Below, in pieces: positions 1 through 12,547 of a DNA stretch of 64,000 nucleotides. The stretch spans positions 8,576,132 through 8,640,131 of the forward strand of contig NW_004454173.1 in assembly GCF_000283155.1 (NCBI RefSeq). The letters are read 5' to 3'. This DNA comes from Ceratotherium simum simum (Eukaryota > Chordata > Mammalia > Perissodactyla > Rhinocerotidae). The notes under the pieces were generated by a model. The model did no database searches and was not told the DNA's origin. It saw only the letters and a program-made list of their open reading frames with translations. The position numbers and the translations under genes were made by a program. Each line of letters begins with the position of its first letter. The first letter of the stretch is position 1.

Positions 1-2329
1 TCTAGCAGCCAAAGGATGAGCCACTTACCTACTGAACCAGTTCCCAGTAATCAGGTCTTTCTAGCTGTTGGAATTCGCGGACTGCCAGTCATAGCCATGA
101 AGAAGGTGAACAGGCCCATTAACAGAAATACATAAGACTGACCTACCTACCTGCCAAGGGGTGGTTTGGGGTGGCTATACCACCCAAGTCTTCATCAGCC
201 ACCCTTGGCTGCCCCTCTAGATGAACACAGAATCAGCATAACAACTTCCTGTACGATGCAGCTCTTGGACGTGTCTCCATCGCATACTTTCCCTCCACCC
301 CACCCCACTGCCAACCTGCTCATTCCACCCAAGTCCTTCCCATATAGAATATTCGGAACACCCACTGAAGCTTGTCCACCCAACTCGGCCTCTTCGCTTG
401 TCAGCCACACTCAAATGAAGGCCAATAGCTTAGACAGCTTACTGTATTTAGTTTTCTGTTGGTTTTTATTGCCAACCTGAAGAGTTGTTTTGTTGTTTGG
501 TTTTTGTGTGTGTAAATCTTACCATTCCACCTTCACTCTTCAGTTCTTGCTTCTCCTTAGCAGATAGAGACGTTTCATAGATCCAGGGGATGTTTTTTCC
601 TTCTAATTAAGGTCTTACCTAAAATCGGGAATAGGAGGCCATAGGTTGTACTGTCTTCTGATAGAATGGGCCGGATTGCACTAGTGATGAATCGGAGGTA
701 AACAAGAACACACACAACTCTGTCCTCCGTTCAGCCGTGGATGCATGGTAACATTCTGAGCAAAGCTGGTGGCTCTTAAAACCACAAATAAAGATGGGTT
801 CTGCATATATATATCCTTTGTGAATTGGTAAAATCTCAATTTCCTTACAAAATGACTTCCCACCCCCTTACCCCCCCCAAAAGGATGATTACCAGCCCTG
901 ATTGCACTCATCCTGCAGGTCTGGGCTCACACGTCACTTGCTCAGAGAAACCTCCCCTGACCCCCATGCAGATGACCAGATGTCATTGTTTCCTCCACTT
1001 TTCCTTCACAGGATTTACCAGAATTTGTAAATGTGCTTATTTATAAGACTTTTTATTTTTTTAGAGCAATGTGTGTCTCCCACACCAGACTCTATTTGGG
1101 TAGGAGCTGTGTGTGTTTTATGCCTGTTTTACTCTCTGTTGGGTCCCCAGCACCTAATTCAGCACCTGGCTGACCGGGTGCCCCATAGATGTTAGTGGGA
1201 GGGAGGGAGGAAATCCACTAATCTCAGAGGTTCCTGAAACAAAGCATTTTACACTGTCAATCTTGGAGACATCGCTTTTTAATTGAGACTCAAGCATTTC
1301 TCTCGTTAAGCAGTCTTAATTTCCACAGCACTTTATTCACACCACTTGCATAGTACTTATTACATGGTAGCTTAGTACATCGGTAGCTTTTTTTTTTTTT
1401 TTTTTGTGAGGGAGATCAGCCCTGAGCTAACATCCATGCCAATCCTCCTCTTTTTGCTGAGGAAGACTGGCCCTGGGCTAACATCCGTGCCCATCTTCCT
1501 CTGCTTTATGTGGGATGCTGCCACAGCATCGCTTGACAAGCGGTGTATCACTGCGCTCCCGGGATCCAAACCCGGGCTGCCAGCAGCGGAGCACGCGCAC
1601 TTAACCACTACACCACAGGGCTGGCCCCATAGTTAGCTTTTTTAAGAGCCCATTTCAACCTGCTAGGTTGGCGTTCCTTTCAAGTGGAGACGGCATCTCT
1701 CTTGTCTCTATGTTCCTACTCCTGAGTCAGGAATTTTCTGATGGGCTAAATGGAGTTTCTAACATTGAGGCTACTCGGAGGCCGTCGTTAGACTGTTGTT
1801 GGGCTGACTTGTCCAAAGTGTTCTTTTTCTTTGATGCTCTCTGCCCAGGTATGAGGACCTTTCAGGTGTCCCTTATTTTCTGTGATTAACCCCGCATGTT
1901 CCAGGTGAAAGGCGTGTACATTTCCATTTATGTTGCTTTCTTCCAGTTTATAAAACCGTATGATTTAGGTAGGGATCGCATCATCGTCCTCACTTTACTA
2001 ATGCTGAATATCCAAAAACATTAAGCTCAAAGTTACATGGCACTTAAGGTGCAGAACTGAACTAGAACCAAAGGCTTCTGATGCCGTCTCTACTTTTTAT
2101 TTACAGCAGAAATTCAAGGCTGTGTGGAGTTACTTAAAGGAGATCCAGATGTTATTCCCCTACCCCGCCATCCCAAGGATCTAATCCCACCTGACCCAAC
2201 CCCTCCTGCTTTGCCCAGACCCCCCCATCATGATGTCTCATTGAGTACCTCCACTGGACAATCTCTCCTCCCCACGCCACAGTCCAAGGTGATATGATGC
2301 TGACTGAACTCTCTTGTGTTTGTGTCTAG
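1..2329 (+). other. PRKCH: PRKCH intron, 3' part (incomplete at window start)
   Basis: Intronic sequence ending in a pyrimidine-rich tract and the AG acceptor at 2328-2329. The preceding PRKCH exon, which in the family encodes the residues just before the hinge, was looked for and is not here. Apart from one antisense ERE SINE (1388-1628), I recognise nothing: no coding segment, no RNA gene, no clear regulatory element. A C-rich run lies near 873-880 and a short GGGA repeat at 1197-1210; neither has an assignable role. Confidence 0.8.
1388..1628 (-). mobile_element. ERE-type SINE, antisense
   Basis: A poly-T run (1388-1405) is followed by the reverse complement of the ERE tail (GAGCTAACATC-type motif twice) and, at the far end, the reverse complement of the tRNA-like head ending in GGCTGGCCCC. 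The head keeps B-box-like sequence around 1560-1576. The flanks share a TAGCTTTTTT-like stretch, a probable target-site duplication blurred by the poly-T. EREs are tRNA-derived SINEs mobilised by L1 and known from horses and relatives. Confidence 0.9.
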
Positions 2330-2485
<156 letters not shown>

Positions 2486-3613
2486 TGAGTTTGGGCTGCT
2501 GGTAACCCCGGCCATAATTCATCCCCTGCCCATTCTTGGGGCTTAATCCATCCTTCCATTTGTCATGATACTCATCTGAAATCTTTTTGGAATTAAATTC
2601 ACAAAAGTTTGAGTGTCTATTAGAATAAGTGAATAACGTGGTGATTAACATCGTGCGCAAACTACAACTTGCCCCCATGTGGTATTCATAAAGTAGGCTT
2701 GAGAGGCTCAGAAGAGACTATTCATGAAATCAGCCAGGGTTTGCTAAGCGCCTGTTATAGCCAAACCCTGCAAGGTGCCAAACACATTGTTGCTCTCTTT
2801 TTTCTGTTTTAACATTGGAAGTGATCCATTCCGTTTTAGGAATGCATGCTAAACTAAGAGTGTGGATAACTGTTGCCTAAGTTGCTGTAATAAAAATCAC
2901 AGTCAGATTGGGTGGCAGCTCACCATTCGGGGAGCTAAGAGGTAAACTGTCGATGAGCAGTGTCCCACTCGATGATGTTTATCATTTGCAGCCCCTCCCA
3001 AATATGATTTCATTCCATTTCATGACACACAATCTTTTGATCATAATATGCTGGACTTTAAATCAGCTTGAAATCTCAGAGCTCAAGGCATAGCAGTTGA
3101 AACTTGAGTCAGACACAAGATTGGGTAAGATTGGAAATGTAATAGTGTTAGATAGTGTTTATTCTTAAATTTGCCTTTTATCCCCTGTTGTCAATGTCCT
3201 CCTCCTCTTGAAATCACATTATAACTTAGCTGCCACGCATATCCTTTTTTGTCTCTTGAGATGCAATTGTTGCCTTCCTTTGAAAAAGTTCTCTCTTTTA
3301 TATTAGAAGCATGAATGTCGAAGTAAAGAATTTCCTGATGGAAATTTGCTATTTATTAGCCTTGCTAAATGCTGTTCCTTTTGTGAGCTCATGACATCCT
3401 TATTAAAATGTAAAAGGACTTTAAAAACAGTGAATCTTCTTAAATACCCTGGGGGTCAAAATAGGAAGAGGGGAGTGAGACTAGTCAAGAATGCCGCAGG
3501 ACTGGTCGAGGATGCCAGAAAGGGGGAACAAGGGAGGGTCACAGGCACCTTACAGGAGTGTCTTCTAGTTAATTCTGTGCAGAGCCCTGAAACCTTGACT
3601 AGATGTAGCGCTT

Positions 3614-3960
3614 TTGTCACGGCCTCAGCTGTGCGGTAGAGAAGGGGCACAGAGTGGGGAGCCAGGCTGGACACGCGGCCGCGGGTGTCGTCCACAGGAA
3701 GGTCGGCGGGAATCTCTGCTCCTTCCCGAGTCTGGAGCTGCCACAGCTGCTGTAGATGGCCGGTGCTTTGAGCTTCCTTGGCCAGGCTCTGCAGTTCTCC
3801 TGCAGTCCAGCACGGGGGTTTCTCTTGTCTCAGCGCTCTGCCCGGCGCGTGGTTGGCCGTGGTTGCCGATACAATCTCTGATGGGAGAGGGAGTTTGGGT
3901 CCTTCCTGGTGGTGGGATCAGACTCTGGGCCGTGAACACCACCTTCGTTCTCCTCCCCGT
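3614..3960. other. CpG-enriched intronic patch with a NotI site
   Basis: Local GC and CpG density are clearly above the neighbouring intron, with a GCGGCCGC (NotI) site at 3675-3682 and many CpGs between about 3655 and 3870. A 184-codon open frame (3614-4168, plus) and overlapping frames on both strands result from the GC-rich composition; none resembles a protein I know. The patch could be an intragenic regulatory element, a decayed CpG-rich repeat, or chance. Confidence 0.35.
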
Positions 3961-4394
3961 GGCTTATCCATCCATCTGTGCTCTGTTTGCCCCAGAGAGA
4001 GCCTCCCCCACATTTAATTTTGAAGAAGAATCACTTCCCTACTTGACAGGGACTTCTGTTGTAAATCAAAATAACAATATTAACAATGGCAACAAGAGCT
4101 ACACTGTCACAGGCCCAGCACTCTACCTGTGTTTCTCCCTTATTCCTCCTAATGATATTATGATATAGCAGTAATATTATTTGTGTTATTTAGATGAATA
4201 ACTGAGTCTTAGAAAGGCTTAGGAACCAGACTACTAACTAATAGTGAAGCCAGAATTCAAACTATGTGGTTAACCACTGGGCTACACTGTCTCCTCAGGA
4301 GAGCCTTACAGACTTGACTGCCACTAAAGAGTGGGCTTCTTCCCCTTCTGGTGATAGGGCGACTTTAATTCATGAAAATGAGGCAGAGTGGATG

Positions 4395-4735
4395 TCTTAG
4401 TCCTTTGGGGCTGCTATAACAAAATACCACAGACTGGGTAGCTTATAAACAAGAGAAATTTATTTCTCACAGCTCTGGAGACCAGAAGTCTGAGATCAAG
4501 GCGTCAGCAGATTCAGTGTCTGGTGAAGGCTGTCTTTTCCCCGTGTCTTCACATGGTGGAAGGGCTAGGGAGCTCTCTGGAGCCTGTTTTATAAGGACAC
4601 TACTTCTGTTCATGAGGGTTCCTCGCTCATGATCTAAGTACCTTTCAAAGGCCCACCTCCTAATACCATCATCTTTGGGGGATGAATTTCAACACATGAA
4701 TTTGGGGATGTCACGAATATTCAGACCATAGCAGT
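4395..4735 (+). repeat. Interspersed repeat, family not named (copy 1)
   Basis: Begins TCTTAGTCCTTTGGGGCTGC, continues through a TATAACAAAATACCACAGAC segment and a TCACAGCTCTGGAG segment, and ends CAGACCATAGCAG. A second copy of the same repeat lies at 15694-16076, aligned over its whole length with scattered substitutions and small indels. It is a common mammalian mid-age repeat whose family name I cannot give with confidence. Confidence 0.75.
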
Positions 4736-4739
4736 GGGG

Positions 4740-7525
4740 AAGAGCAGTGAAGTCTACAGCCACTTTCTTGAATGCTCAGAGGCTTTGCTGAAGCAGCACA
4801 GTACACAGATGCGAGGCAGCAAGCCTGATTTCCTGTGCAGGATGTGGCGGCCTCTGCGTCTCCTTGTTTCATTTGTCTTGAAACACGGAGGACGGACACT
4901 GTAACCTGATGTCGTTTCTGGTGAAGCAGTATCAGCCCACATCTTGAGAAGTTTTATTTCAGTTCTTGGTATCTGTGGTTCAATTCTGAGAATTTATTTT
5001 AATTTCCTCTTCTACTGGAATCCCATCTGTGGGCTCTAGCTGATTTGGTTGACTTTGAAGGGAACACATTTAATTAGGATATCTTCAAATGCTATTTTTT
5101 ATCCTGTGGATTTATTTCACAGGATAATTTAATTCCATCCAGGGTACTGGCCTGAGAGCAGAATCTTAAGGATAAGCTTTTGAAAGCCAAGTCCTTGGAA
5201 TTCACACACAGTAAAGGGCACATTTGGGCACCGAGAGTGTGAATTTAATCCAGAGACACAGTTAGAAACTTGGGAGCACCAGACAGCCTCATTTATCATA
5301 CCCGTTCCACGATGGCCTTTATCGGAGCTGAAACGGCCTTCCTGGATGATGCCTCTGACCTGTCCAAATAGAGTTGTTGTTGATGTTTCCTTGTTTGGGA
5401 GATTTTTTCAGGAGTGGTGTTTATTTTCCAGCAAGTAACAAAATGATACCATGTGCACGTCATTGTCCAATAGGACTGTAGGAGGTAGTGCCATAGGCTC
5501 CCTCTGACATTATTTTCTTCTCTCTCTTAGCCAACTGTGCCTTATGTGAGAGGAGACAGGCCAGTTATATTTTTGTGCTTGTCTACTTGTGTTCTGATCC
5601 CGATTCTCAGATGTGTTTACTTGCATTTCATGGAGGAACAGAAGCCCAGTTTCCTGGAGATACAGCAAGAGAAAGGTCCCGCCCCTTTGCCTTTGGTTGG
5701 AAGGTCTGGAGCCTGCCATGGCCCAGAGACCGAGAGGGCTGGAAAGTTAGCAGTCAATGAGTCACTTTGCTAAGGGAAAAAAGACTATTCATTCTTTTGT
5801 CCTGGGCTTGTTGGCTGATTGGGAGCCCAGATAGTGCTCATGAATAATTTACACGGGCACTGACTTTTTTCCAGAGTCAAGCCCTACAGAAAAGTTAGGG
5901 AAACAAAGGGGACTGCATCCCGTTTACCTGCCTGCCAGCATTACCAGCGCCATTTTCTATCATGTTTCAGAAGCTGTATTAAAGGGGAATTCAGCCATCT
6001 TTGACATTTCAACCCCAAACTCCTAAAGCCAACCAGCACACATTGGATTTGCTGTTTTTGACAAAACGTGGAATGTGTCTAAAATATATTGATTGAGGAA
6101 GAATTTATAGAAGAGCACAGTTTTAACTTTGAATCTCCCTTACCGTGTTACACTTGAACACACAGCACATTTCAACACGTTCTTTTCAACTCATGAGTCT
6201 GACCACTTTGTGCCATATGCAGTTCTTGGCATGCTGGTTTCGTGGGTGCATGATAAGCAATATTTAGTCCTAAAGCTCCAAGTGCTCACTGTGGTAATTT
6301 GCTATCCCATTTTCCTGTTGTGGAACTGGCCCACAGAGGCTGATGGCCAGACCTGACATACTGTCTTGTACTCTTATACTTATGTAGCACAGTAACTTTT
6401 AAAGAAAATCACCTTTGATTGCTCTTCAAATTGAGAGAATAATCTCTACCTAATTTGGCTTTTTTTAAAATTCAGAATTTGGAAAGATTTGCAATATCCC
6501 TCTAGGATAAGATCTTTTAAGCTAGTTTCTGAACACAACTGTTACATCTGGGTGAATATACCAATCTCTAGTATCATCTGACTCTTGTTTCTCAAGGATA
6601 TCTTAAGGGACCATCAGGTGCCTTGTTGACTCCAGATACTGTGTGATTTGAAGTTAGATGAGCGTAGCTTTCCTCAGAGAGCCCATGGTAAGGTCGCCTC
6701 TGTGAGCATTGCTTCCGTGTCTAAGAATTCACTAGTTGTAAGTTTCCAAATCAATTTGTGTGTTGGGTCAGTGATGAATATCACATCCTTGAGTCATTGC
6801 TCTCTGATATCTACCTCTTCCCCTCTTGAAAACTGTGGCAGCATCTGTCTGATTCCCATCTCCTGGGACCTTTCTTACTCCTAAGTATTTCTTATCAGCA
6901 GACTTGCAGAGTCCCCAAATGTCTTTCATTTGAGCCTAGAATTTTGGACTCTTATTGTTACCTTACCTACCTTGGAATTCAGTTCCATATTTATATTTAT
7001 TCTACTCACTCTAGTGAGAAAAATCTTTTCAGATAAGGATGAAAGCCAAATTTAGGAGCTCTGTTTTCCCTTTGCCATCTGATAACATCATTCCTTCTGC
7101 TCCAAGAAGTAGGTCTCCTATTTCCTGATTTGCTTGCTGCAAAGACAGCTACCAATTGTCACTTATTCTCATATAGTTCTCATTTCTTCAGGATGTGCTA
7201 GCCATGGGATTCTCAATGTGTTAGTAACTTTCACATCAGATTTTGAGTGTGAGCCTTACCTAGGATTGTTACTGGAACTCTGATTTTTTAGTCATATTCC
7301 TGCCTCCTCTCTTCTTAGTTTGTCATACTTGCTTTGCCAAACGTTGGCCTCATTCAGTGCCCATTCTTCCACTGTCACCAGAAAGTGACTTCTATCCCTG
7401 ACTTCTCAGATCCTTTTTCAAGGATGTGATGGAGAGCTCAGAGGCTTTCCAGCTTATTAGAATTGCTTGACATTTCCCCCAAATGAAACTCATTGGCCGC
7501 TTTTCTCCTCCCTCGCACAACCTTC
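4740..7525. other. Intron without recognised features
   Basis: Read on both strands. No repeat, coding segment or RNA gene was recognised. Base composition is ordinary, slightly A/T-rich, with no long open frame. Confidence 0.5.
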
Positions 7526-7530
7526 GGAGA

Positions 7531-7900
7531 TATTTAACAAATGTTTATTGAGCATCACCTCTCTGCCAAGGATATGGAAACGGTGATAAACAAAAACAAA
7601 AATATTCCCTTTGGAGAATATGGTCTAATGAGGGAGAAAGACATCAATCAAATGACCATACTGTAGAAAATCCCAGCTGTGACCAGTGCTGTGAAGAAGA
7701 GGAATGCACTGCAGTGAATGAGAACCTCTAGTAGCGTGATTAGATCTGGTCAGGGAAAGATGGAAGATTTTCCTAAGGAAGTGGCCCTTGAGCTTAGGTA
7801 AGTAGTGAAGAGGGAAGGAAAGAACGTTCAATACAGAAGGAACAGCAAATGCAGGTGCCCAGGACCAGGAGGGAGCATGCAAGTTCAAGGGCTTTTAAAG
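7531..7900 (+). repeat. Ancient mammalian repeat X, partial copy
   Basis: Carries the signature order of an unassigned ancient repeat that recurs through the window: an AACAAATGTTTATTGAGCAT start, then a segment about a count being taken off by short indels, a GTGGCCCTTGAGCTTAGGTA block, and a GAACAGCAAATGCAGGTGCC block. Divergence between copies is high, so it is old. Other copies are listed at 8425, 11398, 22125, 24835, 28730, 49645 and 51845. Confidence 0.6.
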
Positions 7901-8424
7901 AAGCCTAGTGTGCTTGGAGTCTAAGAGGCATATCTTCCCACAATGGGCATTTCATTACCCTAGAGTGTTCGCAGTCAACTGATGACTTCAAGATTTTATT
8001 AGGCACTCCTTGTAAATAATTTATTTAAAAGTTAGGTAAGGCTGGTCGTGTTGCCAATCCCTGGGGGAACCATCCATTCACAGCGAGTTCCTTGTGTCCA
8101 GCTCTGTGTGTTTATATTCAACAATGGAATTATAAAATATTAGAGCCAGATGGGACCTCCAAGATTAGCTAGTGCCAAGTGCTCTTTCACAGATGAGGGA
8201 ATTCAAGTCTGAAACATCCAAACAGTAAATTGCTTCTCAGAATGGATGTTTTCTTAGGATTGCTCACTTGTGATTTGTTTTCCAAGTCCAGAAAAAAAAA
8301 ATCACTATTAGAAAATTTGGTTTCAATCTTCAATTTACTGTTGACATGAAGAGCTAATCAAGACATGTTGAGGCGTTCAATACTATTCACTGCAGTTCAA
8401 TGAGGAAGTTTCAACTGAGCTCAG

Positions 8425-10016
8425 AACATATTTCCTGAGCTCCCACTTGTGTTAGGAGGTATAGATACAAAGTGAGTAGATGTGCTGCCTGCTCTCTGAG
8501 GTTCTTTCTGTGGGGTGGAAGAGATGGTCCATAAACAAGTAATGGCAGACGGGGTCCAGGAGTGGAGAATGCTCATGGTGTTATGGGAGCACAGAGAATG
8601 GCCACTTAGCCTAAGATGGAGGTTTAGGCAAACTTCCTGGAGGAGGTGACACCTGAGCTGAGTATGGAAAGTTAAAAACTGAACAAAGATAAGGTGGGTG
8701 TTTAGGTAGGTGGCAAGCTTGAGCAGAATCTGAGAAGTTTGCAAGTTCATGGTGAATGTGTGGGTGGAATGGGAAACTACAAGAATTTTGGTAGTACCAG
8801 AGACTAAAGGTTAAGTTATGGTAGAAGACAAGTCTAGAGGGGTTGGCAGAAATGAAGCTAATGAAAGGCTTACTGTTCTTGAGATGTTTGAAATCTGTGT
8901 CACTTAGGATTTGGTACCATTGCCTATCGCAAGAAATGTAAAATGACAGTGGCTTATACCAGATAGACTATGTTTCTTTGTCTCCCAGCTCTACCATGAA
9001 AGCTTTATAGAGTCATCTGGGACACAGATTTCTCTTTTCTGTTCTGCCATCTTCAAGGTGACCTCATGGTCTAATATGGTTGCTCTAGGAGTCATCTCTG
9101 TATTCTAGTTCCAGGCAGTGAGAAGGGTGGAAAGGGCACTTCTCCCAGCTGAGACAGCTCCCTTTTAGGAGGCTTCCTGAAATTCCACACAATACTTACA
9201 ATGGAATTGGCCAGAACCTGGTCACATGGCCTACCTAGATGCAGTGAAAGCTAGAAAATTATTATATGGCCATGTTCCAGCTAAAAATCAGTGTTCTCTT
9301 ATTAAGGAAGAAGGGGGAGAATAGCTATTTGATAGGAAACTGGCAGTGTCAGACATAAATTCCATGCCAGGGAGTTTGAGCTTTAGGTAGCAGATAAAGG
9401 AGAGTCTTTGAAGAATTTTCAGCAGGTTGCATGACATGAGTGGATTTATATTTTACATGTATTTGGGGAAGGGAGAGTGTAGACCCGTGCATGTGAGTGG
9501 CAAGGGGAGGTTCAAATTGTGTCTATCGCAGTGTTCCAGGTAAGAAGATAATGAGAACCTGAACTAAGGCAGTCAATGGTAGGGCTGAGAAGAAGGGCAT
9601 AACTTTAAGAGATACTGGCAAGTAAAACAGTCTGCACTTAGTGACTGGGTAGATCGGGGTGGAGGGGTAGGGAAGGGAGGGGAAGAAACCTGAGGTCATT
9701 CCCAGGTGTTTAGCTAAAAGGTTCAATAGATGATGGTACCATTAGTTAGGAGAAATCATGAGCCCAGGAAGAGATTTAGGCAGAAGAGGAAGACAATGAG
9801 ATTTAGAAACACAGGATGTCAGGTACCTGAGACACATACCAGTGGAGATGCTCATTGGGTAGGTGGATGTGAGTCGGAAGCCCAGTGAAAAGGCTGGGCT
9901 GGAACTAAATATTTGGAAGTCATCAGGACATAGCTGTTAGTTCAGATCAGGGGACTGGATGAGATTACCCACCAAGGACAGTGAGCCAAGGACAGAACCC
10001 TAGAGAACCAGGCCCA
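8425..10016 (+). repeat. Ancient mammalian repeat X, near full length, interrupted
   Basis: The first part (8425-8890) has the GGAGGTGACACCTGAGCTGA block. The second part (9336-10016) continues with the segment around GTTCCAGGTAAGAAGATAAT and finishes with the ACTGGATGAGATTACC and GGACAGAACCCTAGAGAACC blocks. Between them, about 440 bp of a different repeat is inserted. Together these give the most complete copy of repeat X here. Confidence 0.6.
8895..9335 (+). repeat. Second interspersed repeat inserted into repeat X
   Basis: Starts near ACTTAGGATTTGGTACCATT, includes AAATGACAGTGGCTTATACC and a CAGCTGAGACAGCTCCCTTT segment, and ends near AGGAAGAAGGGGGAGAATAG. I recognise this order as a common mammalian interspersed repeat but cannot name the family. 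Repeat X resumes on the far side. Confidence 0.5.
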
Positions 10017-10214
10017 TTAGAAATCTGCCTAAATTTGGCTCCAAGGTGTAAAAAAAAAAATTGATATACTGCATCATTTAGAGTAAGTGTCCCCAAAGTG
10101 CAATTCCATTTAAAATATAATGCTATGAAAAGATAGAAAAAGATCACTTATTTTAAGGTAAGTTTGAGAGGCAGCATATATTCTTTCAACTGAAACAATG
10201 TTGGGCATGGTTTT

Positions 10215-10430
10215 CACCAGACCTGGGTGCTAGAACCAACCCTGCTCCTTGCTGGTCCTGGGGATGTAAGCAGGTTGCTGAATGCTCTGAGCCTGTTTGC
10301 CCATCTGTACAAGGGGATACCAATGACACGCCTTCCCTGTAGGCTGTTGGTGAAGCTCAAATCAGATGGAAGTGAAAATGTGAAAACTCTTTGAAACATC
10401 CATGTCAATATAAGAGGTTATTCTTTGCAT
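10215..10430 (+). repeat. MIR-like SINE remnant
   Basis: The order of motifs fits the MIR core: an ACCAGACCTGGGTGCTAGAA head, loss of the terminal tRNA part, a GCCTGTTTGCCCATCTGTAC segment (consensus is close to CTCAGTTTCCTCATCTGTAA), and an AAAATGTGAAAACTCTTTGA tail region. The copy is heavily diverged. Confidence 0.6.
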
Positions 10431-11397
10431 ACATGCTATCAGCTGATTTGGGTTTTATTTATAGTATAGGCTTGAGATGAAATTATCCTCAAAATGCTTC
10501 CTCAGGAATAGGTACTTCTTCACAGAAATGGGAGTTTTACCTTGTAAAATCAACTCTCTGAAGACCAATCTTTTTATAATAAACTAAATCTGTGCTTTTC
10601 TTTCAAATCAAATCATTTTCTTTGCATTTTAGCAATGTCTTGAAATTGTGTGTAATTAATATGCTTTCCATAGATCCTTAAGATAGTTTTGTTAGGAAGC
10701 CCTGAGCTTGTGAGACAGATTCTAAAACGTGAAGACTATACTAGTGCATTTTGTTTAAATTTCAACTGTATCTCTAATGTTTGAGGAAGCAGTTGAACTT
10801 ATTTTGAGTTTACTTTTTCCAGTATTGAAGGAAAATTTTGGTTGTTCATTTGAGGGGAGATTCAAGAACCCTTCAGACCATTAGTGGGGTAGATATCCTG
10901 GCGGCTTAGTCCCAATAATGGGGTTTCTCAAAGGACTCCAATTAATGGCAGAAAGAAATTTTAGCCCTGGAACATTTTGATTGTTTTTCTGGACCTCATT
11001 TGTTAAATCAGAACACTGATCCTGGCATACCTCATCAGTATGTGACCTTTGCGTCGACAAAGGCTGTGGTTATTTGGAACAAAGTGATAAATGTGGTAAT
11101 GGATTTCACTGGCTAATGAAATCAGACCACCAGCTTTGCTCTTCTCCCCACCAAATTGACCAACCAACCTATTGCTTCATTATAATTGAACACAATCTTG
11201 GATTTATTTGCTAAGCAATAAAAATACAGTCAGTTGATCTTTAGGTTCCGGATGAACACCGCCATTTATAAAAAGTGATTCAGTGGTACAGCTCAACAAA
11301 TGCTTATGAAATGCCTACTCGGTGCAAAACAACGCTGTGTGTCAGGCTGTCAGAGCGTAAAAGAAGAATAGAGAAAGGCCCTGCCCTCATGCCTGAG

Positions 11398-11850
11398 GTG
11401 TTTGTTCCTTTAACAAATACGTGTTGAGCACCTTCTGTGTGCCTGGTGCTGTTCTAAGCTCTAGGGTACACAGGAAATAAAGCAGGCAAACCCCCACCCG
11501 CAATGAGCTGCAATTCTCTCGTCAGCAGTCAGACAACCAAAAGTAGATACTCTGAATGTTGCGGTGATAAATGCCATGAAGAAAAAGCTGCATGCGGGGA
11601 AGATCAAGTTTGGGGAGAATGGTTTTACCGTTTTTCACAGAAGATTAAGAAAAGACATTTGAGCAGATGAGCAGAGACCTGAGGACGTGAGGAAGCAGGC
11701 TCCTTGTGAATATCCAGGGGAAGAGAATTCCAGGCAGAAGGAATGGCAAAGACCAAGGCTTTAGGGAGGAATGTGCTCTGGAGGTCAAGGAGTGGCGAAG
11801 AGAACAGTGGGCTGGAACTGGGTCCACCAGGGCAGAGTGGAGGGAGATGA
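11398..11850 (+). repeat. Ancient mammalian repeat X, partial copy
   Basis: Begins with AACAAATACGTGTTGAGCAC, passes GTGCCTGGTGCTGTTCTAAG, and keeps the GACATTTGAGCAG, GAGACCTGAGGACGTGAGGA and GAATTCCAGGCAGAAGGAAT blocks. This copy is close to its presumed consensus in the middle section. Confidence 0.65.
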
Positions 11851-11984
11851 TCAAGCTCCCTCACCCTGATTCTGCGAGATAGAATAATAGCCACCCGTAT
11901 TGGCATTTTGTTGTAAGGATAAACACCACTGTAAGGAGTTTTTATCTGTTTACTTTTAACTTCCGATGACATCTCTCCAAGGTG

Positions 11985-12420
11985 AGTGGTGTTCTCCGTA
12001 TTTTGCCGATCAGGAAGCTTGAGGCTCTGGGACGTAAAAGAACTTGCTCAGGGTCACACAGTGTGTGGTGGAACTGGACAGTCCCACTTCAGCTTTGAAT
12101 CCATGAAGATGCCGAGTTCCCTCAACCCGTAGGCCTTCGCACGTGCATTTCGCTTTGCCTGGAACCCTTGCCCCCTGGGCCAGGCTAACTCCTGCTAACC
12201 TGCGCAGTCTCAGCTTAGTTGTCACCACTTCTGGAAACTTTTCCTAGCCTCCCCTACTCCCAGCCTCAGTCTCAGTGAGGTGCCCATCCTCTCTGCCCCC
12301 ATGGCATCCTCTAATCCCCTTCCCTTAGCACTTTCACTGGCCTGTGCCTCTCGCATTTGGCCCCCTCGTGAGGGCAGGGACCATGCCTAACCCGCTGTCC
12401 ATCTGCAGCATTATACTGGT
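11985..12420 (+). repeat. MIR-like fragment followed by an L2 fragment
   Basis: About 11985-12075 has MIR-type sequence (AGGAAGCTTGAGGCTCTGGG, then CAGGGTCACACAGTGTGTGG). From about 12110 the sequence reads as the 3' untranslated part of an old L2 LINE: GCACGTGCATTTCGCTTTGC, then CTCGTGAGGGCAGGGACCAT near 12366. Both are short and diverged. Confidence 0.55.
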
Positions 12421-12547
12421 CCAAACCCGTGATTTGCTCAAAATTCAAAGGAGTGTTTTTTTATAAATGAAAACCTTTTGAGAATTTTTTCTGATCTACT
12501 GAAAAAAAGGTTTGAGCATCTATAACAGTATTTTTCAAATGGTAGTT

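Noticed and set aside
1197..1210. GGGAGGGAGGGAGG quadruplex candidate
   Set aside because: Only three full G3 runs plus a G2; too weak to call and in plain intron.
3614..4168. 184-codon open frame, the second longest in the window
   Set aside because: No recognisable homology or splice context; several overlapping frames on both strands show it is a composition effect in a GC-rich patch.
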